Of a DNA stretch of 64,000 nt, positions 25,151-34,430 are shown piece after piece. Positions within the stretch are counted from its first letter, which is position 1; each line of letters opens with the position of its first letter. The notes below the pieces were generated by a model. It had not been told where the DNA came from and made no database searches. It worked only from the letters and a program-made list of their open reading frames with translations. The stretch covers positions 1 through 64,000 of the forward strand of contig NZ_JAAIKD010000003.1 of NCBI RefSeq assembly GCF_010820555.1, given 5' to 3'. This stretch comes from Psychroflexus aurantiacus (lineage in GTDB: Bacteria > Bacteroidota > Bacteroidia > Flavobacteriales > Flavobacteriaceae). The position numbers and the translations under genes are program-made.

Positions 25151-25846
25151 ATGAAACATTTTTACCTTTTATTAGCATCCCTTCTGCTTCTGGCAGCCTG
25201 TAACCAGAAAAAAAATAAGGCAGAAGATTCCACCACAGAGACGACTTCTGAAGTTACTTCGGAAAAAGACTGGAGCATTCTGGAAGACATTGCCTATGCC
25301 AACGGTTACGAGAACTGGTCTGAGGTAGATTCCATTTCCTACACCTTCAATGCACAAAGCGGTGAAAATACCTCGAGCCGTTCCTGGACCTGGAAGCCTA
25401 AAACAGGTGAGGTGACATTGTCGACTCCAGACACTACCGTCACTTACAACACCAATGGCTTTGAAGAAGAAGTCGCTTATGTAGACAGGAGGTTTGTGAA
25501 TGATAAATACTGGTTGTTATTCCCGTTTCAGTTAATTTGGGATGAAAATTTCAATTATGAAGTTGCAGAGCAAGTCGTTTCTCCGATCTCAGGAGAAATG
25601 ATGCAGGAAATCGCAATCATGTACAAAGATGAAGCAGGCTATACGCCGGGAGATACCTACCACATTTATGTAGATAAGGACAACATGATACGGGAATGGA
25701 CCTATACGCCAAGCGGAAGCGATGAACCAAGACTGGCAACCACCTGGGAAGATTACCAGGATTTCAAAGGCCTCAAGATTGCCAAAATGCATAACACCAA
25801 AGAAGGCCAGTTTAAGATTTTCTTTACCGATATAAGCGTCAACTGA
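25151..25846 (+). CDS. lipoprotein at the head of the kynurenine operon
   Basis: A 231-residue predicted lipoprotein: MKHFYLLLASLLLLAAC with a clear LAAC box, then a low-complexity Lys/Glu/Thr/Ser linker and a globular, Trp/Tyr-rich domain (about 50-230) of mostly beta character. The ATG at 25151 is used rather than a TTG 33 nt upstream because it opens the signal peptide. I do not recognise the family. Its stop is 3 nt before kynU, so it is cotranscribed with tryptophan-degradation genes, but no role can be assigned. Confidence 0.75.
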   Translation: MKHFYLLLASLLLLAACNQKKNKAEDSTTETTSEVTSEKDWSILEDIAYANGYENWSEVDSISYTFNAQSGENTSSRSWTWKPKTGEVTLSTPDTTVTYNTNGFEEEVAYVDRRFVNDKYWLLFPFQLIWDENFNYEVAEQVVSPISGEMMQEIAIMYKDEAGYTPGDTYHIYVDKDNMIREWTYTPSGSDEPRLATTWEDYQDFKGLKIAKMHNTKEGQFKIFFTDISVN

Positions 25847-25849
25847 TTT

Positions 25850-27121
25850 ATGAAATACGTCAATTCCAGGGCTTTTGCAGAAGAACAGGACCAAAAGGAT
25901 CCGTTACACCACTTCAGAAGTCAGTTTCACTTCCCGGTTAAAGCAGACGGTTCTCCCAAGATTTATCTGTGTGGAAATTCTCTTGGGCTCCAGCCAAAAC
26001 AAACGGCCGACTATGTTCAGCAGGACTTAAACGACTGGGCCAGATATGGGGTGGAAGGCCATACCTATGCCAAAACTCCCTGGCTGACCTCCCATGAAGA
26101 TTTAGCTATCCCCATGGCTAAAATCGTTGGCGCAAAACCAGAGGAAGTCGTTATTATGAATACCTTGACGGTCAATCTTCACCTGATGATGGTTTCGTTT
26201 TACAAACCGACGGACAAGAAATTCAAAATCCTGATCGAAAGTGATGCTTTTCCGTCCGATAAATATGCAGTAGAATCTCAGTTGAAATTTCACAATATCG
26301 ATCCCAAAGAAGGCCTGATTCTCTGGAAACCCAGACCCGGTGAACATCTATGCCGACACGAGGATTTTGAAGAGCTTCTGAAAACCCATAAAGATGAAAT
26401 TGCTTTAGTGATGGTGGGCAGCACCAATTACTATTCCGGTCAGGCCTTTGACCTGCAACGCATTGCCAAAGCCTGTCAGGACGAAAACATCACGGTGGGT
26501 TTCGACCTGGCCCATGGCGCCGGAAATATTCAACCCAATTTGCACGACATCGGCGCTGATTTTGCCGTGTGGTGTACTTATAAGTATTTGAATTCAGGCC
26601 CGGGTAGTCTTGGGGGTTGCTTTGTTCATGAAAAACACATTCAAAATCAAAGCCTCAATAAATTTGTTGGCTGGTGGGGACATAACAAAGCCTCACGATT
26701 CAACATGCGTGTGGATTTTGATCCTACCCCAACGGCAGAGGGCTGGCAGCTGAGCAATCCGCCGATTTTATCGCTGGCCGGAACCCGTTCGTCGCTGGAT
26801 CTGTTTGAAAAAGCTGGTTTTGAAAACCTGAGAGAAAAGTCGGTGAAACTGACGGGATTTCTTGAATTTCTAATAGACGAACTCGATCATGAGGGTATAT
26901 CGATTTTGACGCCCCGTACACCTGAAGAACGCGGATGCCAGCTATCTATACAAATGAAAAATGCCGACCGTTCCCTGTTTGATCAGCTCACAGCAAAAGG
27001 GCTTGTCGCCGACTGGCGGGAACCCGATGTGATTCGCATTGCTCCTGCCCCGCTTTATAATTCTTTTACAGACGTCTTTGAATTTGTACACCTTTTAAAA
27101 CACTGTCTACATGACCACTAA
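25850..27121 (+). CDS. kynU: kynureninase
   Basis: A 423-residue PLP enzyme that cleaves kynurenine or 3-hydroxykynurenine to (3-hydroxy)anthranilate plus alanine. Family motifs are IYLCGNSLGLQP near the N terminus, NTLTVNLHLMM, GFDLAHGAGNIQPNLHD, and the PLP-lysine segment WCTYKYLNSGPGS. The C-terminal RPEERGCQLS-like segment is PEERGCQLS here. The length is typical. It starts 3 nt after the lipoprotein gene and overlaps kmo by 11 nt, so expression is coupled. Together with kmo and ACMSD it forms the 3-hydroxyanthranilate branch. Confidence 0.96.
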   Translation: MKYVNSRAFAEEQDQKDPLHHFRSQFHFPVKADGSPKIYLCGNSLGLQPKQTADYVQQDLNDWARYGVEGHTYAKTPWLTSHEDLAIPMAKIVGAKPEEVVIMNTLTVNLHLMMVSFYKPTDKKFKILIESDAFPSDKYAVESQLKFHNIDPKEGLILWKPRPGEHLCRHEDFEELLKTHKDEIALVMVGSTNYYSGQAFDLQRIAKACQDENITVGFDLAHGAGNIQPNLHDIGADFAVWCTYKYLNSGPGSLGGCFVHEKHIQNQSLNKFVGWWGHNKASRFNMRVDFDPTPTAEGWQLSNPPILSLAGTRSSLDLFEKAGFENLREKSVKLTGFLEFLIDELDHEGISILTPRTPEERGCQLSIQMKNADRSLFDQLTAKGLVADWREPDVIRIAPAPLYNSFTDVFEFVHLLKHCLHDH

Positions 27122-28502
27122 AGAACATATACTCATCATCGGTGCCGGACTTTGTGGTTCACTGCTCGCCTTGAGGCTCGCGCAGCTGGGATATCCCGTG
27201 ACGCTAACCGAAAAGCGATCTGATTTACGCAAAGCGAAACTGTCTGCCGGCCGTTCCATCAATCTGGCCTTATCCAATCGTGGGCTTAAAGGGCTCGAAC
27301 TTGTAGGCCTGGAGAAAGAAGTGGAAAGCCTTTGCATCCCGATGTACGGCAGAATGCTACACAACCCCCAGGGCGAGATGCAGCTTTCAAAATACAGTGG
27401 CAGACAGGGTGAATACATCAATTCCATTTCCAGAACGGGGCTTAACGCCCTGCTTTTAGACAAGCTGGAAACCTATGAGAATGTCGAACTCCAGTTTGGA
27501 AACACCTGTACTCACGTGGACCTGAAAAAGGCAAACGCCAGCTTTAAGCAGGCAGGTTCAGAATATACCCTGCAGGCCGATTATATTATCGGAACAGACG
27601 GCGCGGGGTCTGTGGTACGACAGCAGATGGAACAGGAAAAAGGATTTTTATTTAGCCGTTCTCAGGATTTCCTGACCCATGGCTATAAAGAACTAACCTT
27701 TCCTGCGTCCAAAGACGGTGATTATGCTACCGAAAAAGGGGCTTTACACATCTGGCCACGGGGTGAAAACATGCTGATTGCCCTGCCCAATATGGATAAG
27801 AGCTTTACGGTGACCCTGTTTTTGGCTTATGAAGGCGGTAAATACAACTTCAATAATTTGACTAATGAAGAGATCGTTGAGGAGTACTTTAAGGACGTTT
27901 ATCCGGATGCATACCACCTGATGCCCGACTTAAAAACTGAATTTTTTGAAAACCCAACAGCCCCGCTGGGAACCATTCGGTGTTTTCCCTGGACCTATGG
28001 AAAAACCCTGTTGATGGGTGATGCGTCACATGCCATCGTTCCGTTTTACGGGCAGGGCATGAATGCTTCTTTTGAAGATGTGGTAGAATTTGATAAAATG
28101 CTGGCTGACTCTGATTTTGACCTTGAGGTTACTTTTGAGCAGTTTAGCAAGCACAGAAAACCCGATGCTGATGCGATTGCTGATTTGGCTTTGGACAATT
28201 TCCATGAAATGAAATCGCATACGGCCGATGACGTATTTTTAGAAAAGCGAAAGCTGGAACTGGATTTTGAAAATGAATTTCCTTCAGAATATTATTCCAA
28301 ATATGCACTGGTCACCTTTAGAGAAGACCTGCCCTATTCCAAAGCCATACGTCAGGGACGAGCCCAGGATCTGGTGATTCAGGAAATGCTGAGAAAAAAT
28401 ATCCTGAAACCTGAGATGAGTCTCAAAGAAAAATTAAATTTGGTGCTTGAAGTTTCCGAAAAAGCGGAACACAACGAACTGATTTTTGACCTTAATTCAT
28501 AA
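27111..28502 (+). CDS. kmo: kynurenine 3-monooxygenase
   Basis: A 463-residue flavin monooxygenase hydroxylating kynurenine to 3-hydroxykynurenine with NADPH and O2. The FAD-binding GxGxxG is IIGAGLCGSLLALRLAQLG at residues 9-27. The DG motif is IIGTDGAGSVVR, and the second FAD motif is LMGDASHAIVPFYGQGMNA. The kynurenine-site RSINLALSNRG motif identifies the family. It overlaps kynU by 11 nt and is followed by folD after 3 nt. The bacterial protein appears to lack the long C-terminal membrane anchor of the animal enzyme. Confidence 0.95.
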   Translation: MTTKEHILIIGAGLCGSLLALRLAQLGYPVTLTEKRSDLRKAKLSAGRSINLALSNRGLKGLELVGLEKEVESLCIPMYGRMLHNPQGEMQLSKYSGRQGEYINSISRTGLNALLLDKLETYENVELQFGNTCTHVDLKKANASFKQAGSEYTLQADYIIGTDGAGSVVRQQMEQEKGFLFSRSQDFLTHGYKELTFPASKDGDYATEKGALHIWPRGENMLIALPNMDKSFTVTLFLAYEGGKYNFNNLTNEEIVEEYFKDVYPDAYHLMPDLKTEFFENPTAPLGTIRCFPWTYGKTLLMGDASHAIVPFYGQGMNASFEDVVEFDKMLADSDFDLEVTFEQFSKHRKPDADAIADLALDNFHEMKSHTADDVFLEKRKLELDFENEFPSEYYSKYALVTFREDLPYSKAIRQGRAQDLVIQEMLRKNILKPEMSLKEKLNLVLEVSEKAEHNELIFDLNS

Positions 28503-28505
28503 GCC

Positions 28506-29393
28506 ATGAAGCTACTAGACGGTAAAGCAGTCTCCAAAGAAATCCTAAAAAAAGTAAAGGCGGATATAGACCAACATATCGAAAAAAAACATCTGGGCTA
28601 CAATTTGTCACGGCCAAGCATAGCTATAGTCATGGTGGGCGAAAATGCGGCCAGTGAGTCTTATGTTCGTGGAAAGATTAAGGCATGCGATAAAGCAGAG
28701 ATTAATCACAAAGTGATTCGGTTTGAGGAGTCCATTTCTACCTTTGAACTGATATCAGAAATCAAAAAATTGAACAAATCTCATTTTGACGGGTTCATCG
28801 TCCAATTACCACTCCCCGACCATATCGATCCTAACTCCATCATCAACGAAATCAGTGCTTATAAAGATATTGACGGGTTTCATCCCCTCAATTTTGGAAA
28901 AATGGCTTTAGGGCAAAAATCGATGCGTCCGGCCACAGCTTACGGGATTTTGAAACTGCTTCAGCATTATGACATTCAAACCAATAGTCAGCACGTGGTC
29001 GTGATTGGGAGATCCAACATCGTTGGAAAACCCATTTCCATCATGCTAGGGAATGACTTTGAAGTGGGACGTTCTACCGTAACCTCCTGCGATATTCACA
29101 CCCCAAAAGCGCTGCTTAAAGAAGAATCCCGGAAAGCGGACATTGTTATTGTGGCTGTCGGAAAGCCTGGTTTTTTGACTTCAGACATGATCAAGGAAGG
29201 GGCCGTGGTCATTGATGTGGGCATCAATCGATTAGATTCAGGCAAACTGGTTGGGGACTGTGATTTTGAGGATGTTTCCCAAAAGGCAAGTTACCTCACT
29301 CCTGTTCCGGGTGGCGTAGGTCCTATGACCATCGCTGGACTCATCCTTAACACCTATGAAGCCTGGAAGATGAAAAATCTGATCGAAGATTAG
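28506..29393 (+). CDS. folD: methylenetetrahydrofolate dehydrogenase/cyclohydrolase
   Basis: A 295-residue bifunctional FolD that converts 5,10-methylene-THF to 10-formyl-THF. Catalytic Tyr53 and Lys57 are in ESYVRGKIKAC. The folate site is DGFIVQLPLPDHID, the NADP site is VVIGRSNIVGKP, and the C-terminal motif is TPVPGGVGPMTIAGL. It is complete and of usual length. What stands out is the setting: 3 nt behind kmo and before ACMSD, inside a kynurenine operon. Formate released when N-formylkynurenine is hydrolysed feeds the one-carbon pool, which could explain the placement; this is inference. Confidence 0.97.
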   Translation: MKLLDGKAVSKEILKKVKADIDQHIEKKHLGYNLSRPSIAIVMVGENAASESYVRGKIKACDKAEINHKVIRFEESISTFELISEIKKLNKSHFDGFIVQLPLPDHIDPNSIINEISAYKDIDGFHPLNFGKMALGQKSMRPATAYGILKLLQHYDIQTNSQHVVVIGRSNIVGKPISIMLGNDFEVGRSTVTSCDIHTPKALLKEESRKADIVIVAVGKPGFLTSDMIKEGAVVIDVGINRLDSGKLVGDCDFEDVSQKASYLTPVPGGVGPMTIAGLILNTYEAWKMKNLIED

Positions 29394-29447
29394 AAGGAGA
29401 GATATTAGATAGTAAAAGTTAGATAGTAGAAAATTTAAAACATAGAG

Positions 29448-30533
29448 ATGACAAAACGAAAACTCAGAATAAACGGTCACTCTCATCTGCTTCCTTACCC
29501 GGAAGAGATTCCGAATTTCATGCGTGAAAAGGAAATTTTCTGGATCGATGACGATAAAAAATTTATGCTTCAAAAAGGTTGGAAACGTCCTGTTACCGAT
29601 TCTAGTTTTTTTCTCAACGAAAAGCTGGAATGGATGGAGCGTTACAACATCGACCATGCCGTTGTTCTCAACTTATCTCAGCTCTACGGAAACGGGCTTC
29701 GCGTGGAAGAAATGAAAAAAGCCCTGCGTTTTCAAAATGACTTCAATGCCAAAATTCAACAAAACCATCCCAATAAATTCACCTGCGGATTTGTAGTACA
29801 TCCCGGCTTTGTGCGAGGTGCCCTATGGGAAATTGAGCGCTGCGTGGAAGAGCTGGATCTAAAATTGCTTTGCCTGCCAACTCACTACATGGACAGCATA
29901 GGTACCTGGCGATGTATTTTTGATGAAGAAAACGAACCTATTTTCGAATTGGCCAGCAAGTACAACCTGGCGGTTGAAATTCATCCCTACGACGGTGAAA
30001 AATTCATCAAACTAGAAAACACCTCCTGGCGTTTTCACCTCATCTGGATGCTGGCTCAGTGTGCGGATGCGTATCACTTTTTAACCCTGAATGGCTATCC
30101 GGACAAGTATCCTAATATGCGCGTGTGCTTTGCACACGGAGGACAACTGGCACAGATCAATCTGGGCAGAAGGATTCAGGGGTTTGATGGCCGACCAGAC
30201 TTATTTGAAGGTAAGGTTCACCCTCGAAAATCGGTTGGTCATAAAAATATATTCTTTGATACCCTGGTTCACGATACCCGGTCCTTAAAACTGCTTTTAG
30301 AAAACCAGAAAAGCTCCCAGATCCTTACCGGTCTGGATGATCCCTATCCACTGGGCGAAATGGAAAGCGAACCACAGTCGTCCTACCCGGGAAAAATTCT
30401 GGACCTGGCTTTGGAACAAAAAATCATTACCGAAATAGAAAAAGAAGAAATCTGGTCGGATAACGTTCTGCAGTGGCTTTTTGGTGACGATCAAAAGAAA
30501 AAAGATGACTTAGTCAAGAAAATCATCAGTTAA
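29448..30533 (+). CDS. aminocarboxymuconate-semialdehyde decarboxylase (ACMSD)
   Basis: A 361-residue amidohydrolase-superfamily decarboxylase. Metal ligands His11/His13 are in INGHSHLLP. Further ligands are in VEIHPYDG, FAHGGQLAQ and the Asp of LTGLDDPYPLGE. ACMSD removes CO2 from 2-amino-3-carboxymuconate semialdehyde, steering tryptophan carbon away from quinolinate/NAD and towards 2-aminomuconate. The operon partners kynU and kmo support this reading over other amidohydrolases. The enzyme between them, 3-hydroxyanthranilate dioxygenase, is not in this window. Its stop overlaps the next start (TAATG). Confidence 0.9.
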   Translation: MTKRKLRINGHSHLLPYPEEIPNFMREKEIFWIDDDKKFMLQKGWKRPVTDSSFFLNEKLEWMERYNIDHAVVLNLSQLYGNGLRVEEMKKALRFQNDFNAKIQQNHPNKFTCGFVVHPGFVRGALWEIERCVEELDLKLLCLPTHYMDSIGTWRCIFDEENEPIFELASKYNLAVEIHPYDGEKFIKLENTSWRFHLIWMLAQCADAYHFLTLNGYPDKYPNMRVCFAHGGQLAQINLGRRIQGFDGRPDLFEGKVHPRKSVGHKNIFFDTLVHDTRSLKLLLENQKSSQILTGLDDPYPLGEMESEPQSSYPGKILDLALEQKIITEIEKEEIWSDNVLQWLFGDDQKKKDDLVKKIIS

Positions 30534-31174
30534 TGGATTTTATATCTCCAAAACTCCAGGCCTATGTAGAAGCACATTCGGAAGATGAACCCGGATTGCT
30601 TCAGCAACTGACAAAAGAGACCTGGCAAAAAGTCCTTCAGCCCAGGATGCTGAGCGGTCACTATCAGGGCAGGATACTTAGCTTGATCTCGAAGCTGATT
30701 CAGCCTGCATCCGTTTTAGAAATAGGCACCTATACCGGATATTCTGCTTTATGCCTTGCCGAAGGTCTTTCAGAAGAAGGAAAAATTTATACCATAGACC
30801 GCAACGAAGAGCTTTACGATTTGCAAAGAAAATACTTCGACCTAAGTGGTCATGGACAGCAGATTTTTCAATATACCGGGGATGCCAGGCAAATCATTCC
30901 AGAAATCCATGCTGAATTTGATCTGGTTTTTATCGATGCGGACAAATCTTCTTATCCACTTTATTTTGAACTGATTATCGACAAACTCAAGTCTGGCGGA
31001 CTTATCTTATCGGACAATGTGCTTTGGAGCGGCAAAGTTGTAGAAGAGCTGAATCCTAAAGACAAGGATACAAAAGCTTTACTGGAATACAACCTGAAGC
31101 TTAAAGAAGATTCCAGACTAGAGACTGTATTACTCCCTATAAGAGATGGATTCACCATCTCCAGAAAGCGCTGA
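30533..31174 (+). CDS. class I SAM-dependent O-methyltransferase (COMT-like)
   Basis: A 213-residue O-methyltransferase of the catechol/caffeoyl-CoA type. SAM motif I is VLEIGTYTGYSAL, and the metal/substrate region is FDLVFIDADKSSYPLYFE with LSDNVLWSG, where the Asp/Asn cluster binds a divalent cation. It shares a TAATG overlap with ACMSD and ends the operon. A catechol-like or hydroxyanthranilate-type substrate from the pathway is possible, but such genes are also common elsewhere with unknown targets. Confidence 0.87.
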   Translation: MDFISPKLQAYVEAHSEDEPGLLQQLTKETWQKVLQPRMLSGHYQGRILSLISKLIQPASVLEIGTYTGYSALCLAEGLSEEGKIYTIDRNEELYDLQRKYFDLSGHGQQIFQYTGDARQIIPEIHAEFDLVFIDADKSSYPLYFELIIDKLKSGGLILSDNVLWSGKVVEELNPKDKDTKALLEYNLKLKEDSRLETVLLPIRDGFTISRKR

Positions 31175-31229
31175 GCCCTGGTGAAATTTTTGGTTTTATT
31201 TAATGGTTTTTTCGGAAGTAATACAAGTC

Positions 31230-33617
31230 ATGTTAAATATATTTGACAAAAAACTAGTCATCAGATTTTTACCCTATTTCCTTTTTCTTTTTCTGACGCA
31301 ATCTGGCTTCGCACAAAGCTATGAATTAGCAGGAACAGTTACCGACCTTACCGGTGAACCCATTGCCGGAGCAAGTATAATCATTGCTGAAAAAAACAGA
31401 GGGACGGTTACCACAAAGAATGGTAACTACTCCATCCAGCTTGCTGAAGGTATGTATGTGGTAAAAGTCACTTTTCTCGGTTATAAAAGCCTTGAAAAAC
31501 GCATCGCTTTAAATTCTGATACAACAGCAAACTTCACCCTCACTCCTCAGACAGAAGACCTGGAAGAAGTCATTGTTACCGATAACATTGAGGGCATCAA
31601 CATAAGGGATACTGAAATGAGCGTGGGTAAACTCGATGCATCCAGTATTAAAAAGATTCCAGTCATTTTCGGTGAAGTCGATGTGATTCGCTCTCTGCTC
31701 CAGCTTCCGGGAATCTCCAACGCCGGTGAAGGCGCTTCCGGCTTCAATGTAAGAGGAGGCGCTACAGATCAAAATTTGATTTTGATAGATGATGCGTTGG
31801 TATATAATTCCTCTCATCTCTTTGGGTTTTTCTCCATCTTCAATGCCGATGCAGTAGATTATTTAAAACTTTATAAAGGTGGTATTCCGGCTAATTACGG
31901 TGGAAGAGTTTCCTCGGTATTGGATATTCAGCAAAAAACAGGAAACACCCAAAGGCTTAAAGGTGAAGGCGGCATCGGGGTTATTTCGAGTAAATTAACC
32001 CTCGAGGGACCTATCCAAAAAGATAAAAGTTCGTTTTTACTGAGTGGTCGTGGCACCTACGCACACTTGTTTTTAAAGCTGACAGATAATGCCAACTCGG
32101 CTTACTTCTATGATTTAAATACAAAACTGAACTTTAACATCGACGAGAAAAATACGCTGAGTTTTTCAGGATATTATGGGTTGGACTATGTCAATATCAA
32201 TGATAGTTTTACCAATATTTACGGCAATGCTTTTGGTATTTTGGACTGGGAACACCAGTTTGATGAAAACATCAGTTCCAGATTAAACTTTTCTTATAGC
32301 CAATACGACTATGAGCTTGATTTAGCTTTGGTGGGCTTCAATTTTCAAAATAGTATTTCCAACCTTGATCTGAGTTATCAAATTGACCAGGTCGTCCATC
32401 CTGAGTTAAGCCTTTCTTACGGATTAAGCTCAATTCGATATCAGGTCAACCCTGGTAAAATTGTACCCACCGTAGTGGAATCCTTTATAAATCCAAGAAC
32501 ACTGGATGATAAATATGCCTTCGATAATGCTGCGTTTATTTCTGTGAGTCAGTCCCTGAGTGAAAGGATAAATATACAGTACGGGCTGAGGCTCAGTGCT
32601 TTTTTGAGAATGCAGGACGAGTCTGTCGCTATTTATGCAAACAATAATCCGTTGCTGTATGATGAAATCCGGGATATTTATGTGGAAGCCGAACCCCTTG
32701 AAACTGTAGAGGGTAATCCTTCTGAAGTCGAAAAAAGTTTTATCAATCTGGAACCCAGACTAGGGCTGTCTTATCTTTTAAACGATAAGACTTCTGTAAA
32801 GGCAAGTTATAACCGAATGGTGCAGAACCTTCACTTGATATCCAATACCTCATCTCCTACTCCATTTGATGTCTGGACCCCAAGTGGAACCTACATCAAA
32901 CCTCAAAAGTTAGATCAATACGCCCTTGGATTTTTTAAGGATTTTGAAAACATACCTTTTACGCTGGAAACCGAAGTGTTCTACAAACACATCGACGACA
33001 GAATCGATTATATAGATGGCGCTGATTTAATAGCCAATGATGCTATTGAACGCGTTATCCTGAATGGCGAAAGCAGAGCTTACGGCCTTGAATTTTACCT
33101 GAAGAAAAAGAAGGGGAAACTCACGGGCTGGCTCTCCTATACCTTATCCAGAAGCGAACAGCGCACCCCGGGAAGAACGCCTGATGAAATCGGTATCAAC
33201 AATGGAGAGTGGTATCTCAATGGGTATGATAAAACCCATGACATCTCACTAACCAGCAGTTACGAGCTCAGTGATAAGTGGCAACTGAACAGCAATTTTG
33301 TGTTACAAACCGGACGTCCGGTTAATTTTCCAGTAGGCCAGTTTGAATTCCAGGACCTCAATATTCCTGTGTTTGAAGGAAGGAACTTAAACCGACTTCC
33401 CGCTTTTCACAGACTGGATTTATCTGCTACTTATACCCCTGATCAGAAAAGAAAGAACTGGTCCTCGTCATGGAATTTTGGGATTTACAACGTGTATAAC
33501 CGCAGAAATGCGGCTTCGCTCAATTTTGAGCAAAACGCAAGCACAGGTCAAAACGAAGCTGTCAGATTTTCTATTTTTGGGATAGTCCCTTCTGTGAGTT
33601 ATAGCTTTAAATTTTAA
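31230..33617 (+). CDS. TonB-dependent receptor with carboxypeptidase-regulatory-like domain
   Basis: A 795-residue outer-membrane transporter. In order: a signal peptide (to about TQSGFAQ), a CarboxypepD_reg-like domain (about 30-110; LAGTVTDLTGEPIAGASI), a plug domain (GEVDVIRSLLQLPGISN, GFNVRGGATDQNLILIDD), and a 22-strand barrel ending in an aromatic-rich strand (PSVSYSFKF). The ATG at 31230 is preferred to one 27 nt upstream because it gives a normal signal peptide. It imports an unknown substrate using TonB energy. It is 3 nt from a DUF4249 lipoprotein and in one run with murQ, hinting at a cell-wall-derived ligand (inference). No anti-sigma partner is present. Confidence 0.9.
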   Translation: MLNIFDKKLVIRFLPYFLFLFLTQSGFAQSYELAGTVTDLTGEPIAGASIIIAEKNRGTVTTKNGNYSIQLAEGMYVVKVTFLGYKSLEKRIALNSDTTANFTLTPQTEDLEEVIVTDNIEGINIRDTEMSVGKLDASSIKKIPVIFGEVDVIRSLLQLPGISNAGEGASGFNVRGGATDQNLILIDDALVYNSSHLFGFFSIFNADAVDYLKLYKGGIPANYGGRVSSVLDIQQKTGNTQRLKGEGGIGVISSKLTLEGPIQKDKSSFLLSGRGTYAHLFLKLTDNANSAYFYDLNTKLNFNIDEKNTLSFSGYYGLDYVNINDSFTNIYGNAFGILDWEHQFDENISSRLNFSYSQYDYELDLALVGFNFQNSISNLDLSYQIDQVVHPELSLSYGLSSIRYQVNPGKIVPTVVESFINPRTLDDKYAFDNAAFISVSQSLSERINIQYGLRLSAFLRMQDESVAIYANNNPLLYDEIRDIYVEAEPLETVEGNPSEVEKSFINLEPRLGLSYLLNDKTSVKASYNRMVQNLHLISNTSSPTPFDVWTPSGTYIKPQKLDQYALGFFKDFENIPFTLETEVFYKHIDDRIDYIDGADLIANDAIERVILNGESRAYGLEFYLKKKKGKLTGWLSYTLSRSEQRTPGRTPDEIGINNGEWYLNGYDKTHDISLTSSYELSDKWQLNSNFVLQTGRPVNFPVGQFEFQDLNIPVFEGRNLNRLPAFHRLDLSATYTPDQKRKNWSSSWNFGIYNVYNRRNAASLNFEQNASTGQNEAVRFSIFGIVPSVSYSFKF

Positions 33618-33620
33618 AGG

Positions 33621-34430
33621 ATGCGAAAACTATTAATTTTACTTGGATTTGTAAGTCTGTTCATCGCCTGTGAAGACGTTGTGGAAGTCGACCTGGAAGA
33701 AGCAAAGCCAAGACTTGTAGTCGATGCTATTTTACAGTGGGAAAAGGGAACCTCCGGTGAAACGCAGGTCATAAGCTTGAGTCGGACGCGCGGTTTTTTT
33801 GAGGAAGAACCCCGTCCGGTTTCAGATGCCCTTGTTAAGGTAAGCGATGGTTCCGGACTTGAATTCACCTTTGAGGAAACCTCTCCAGGGGAATATGTTA
33901 CCCGTAATTTTCAACCCGCACTGAATGAAAAGTACAGCTTGAGCATAGAAGTGAATGGGAGCGTCTATTCGGCAGAGGAAACCCTGAAACCTGTAGTACC
34001 TATAGATTTTATACAACAAAACGACCAGGGCGGATTCTCCAGTGAAAATATTGAGCTTAAAGTTTTTTATACCGATCCTGAAGGCATTGAAAATTATTAT
34101 CTGTTCAAGTTTTTCGCTCCATTTCTGGCTTTCCCGGAGTTTGATATCAATGAGGATGAATTTAGTGATGGCAACCAGATTTTTGATATCTTTTCTGAAG
34201 AAGACCTGGAGCCGGGAATGCCTGTAACTATTCAGCTTCATGGAATTTCGAAAGGCTATTATAATTTCCTGGAAATTTTACTGGCCCAGGCGGGAAGTGC
34301 TGGCGGCCCTTTTGAAACACAACCGGCCACCGTCAGAGGAAATATCAAAAATGAAAATGATACTGAGGAATTAATTTTTGGTTATTTTGGACTTTCAGAA
34401 GTCGATGAAATCATTTATACCGTTCAATAA
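33621..34430 (+). CDS. DUF4249 lipoprotein (TonB-receptor partner)
   Basis: A 269-residue surface or periplasmic lipoprotein: a signal peptide with lipobox FIAC (Cys17), then the DUF4249 opening EDVVEVDLEEAKPRLVVDA and a Cna-like beta domain, SDALVKVSDGSGLEFTF. DUF4249 proteins almost always follow a TonB-dependent receptor of this type and are thought to be substrate-binding partners, by analogy with SusD. The protein is rather short for the family, mainly in its C-terminal half. It overlaps the murQ start by 1 nt (TAATG). Confidence 0.85.
   Translation: MRKLLILLGFVSLFIACEDVVEVDLEEAKPRLVVDAILQWEKGTSGETQVISLSRTRGFFEEEPRPVSDALVKVSDGSGLEFTFEETSPGEYVTRNFQPALNEKYSLSIEVNGSVYSAEETLKPVVPIDFIQQNDQGGFSSENIELKVFYTDPEGIENYYLFKFFAPFLAFPEFDINEDEFSDGNQIFDIFSEEDLEPGMPVTIQLHGISKGYYNFLEILLAQAGSAGGPFETQPATVRGNIKNENDTEELIFGYFGLSEVDEIIYTVQ

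Noticed and set aside
27107-27463. A 118-codon open frame antisense to the start of kmo
   Set aside because: Low-complexity Ser/Leu/Pro-rich translation, typical of a shadow of a GC-richer coding region.
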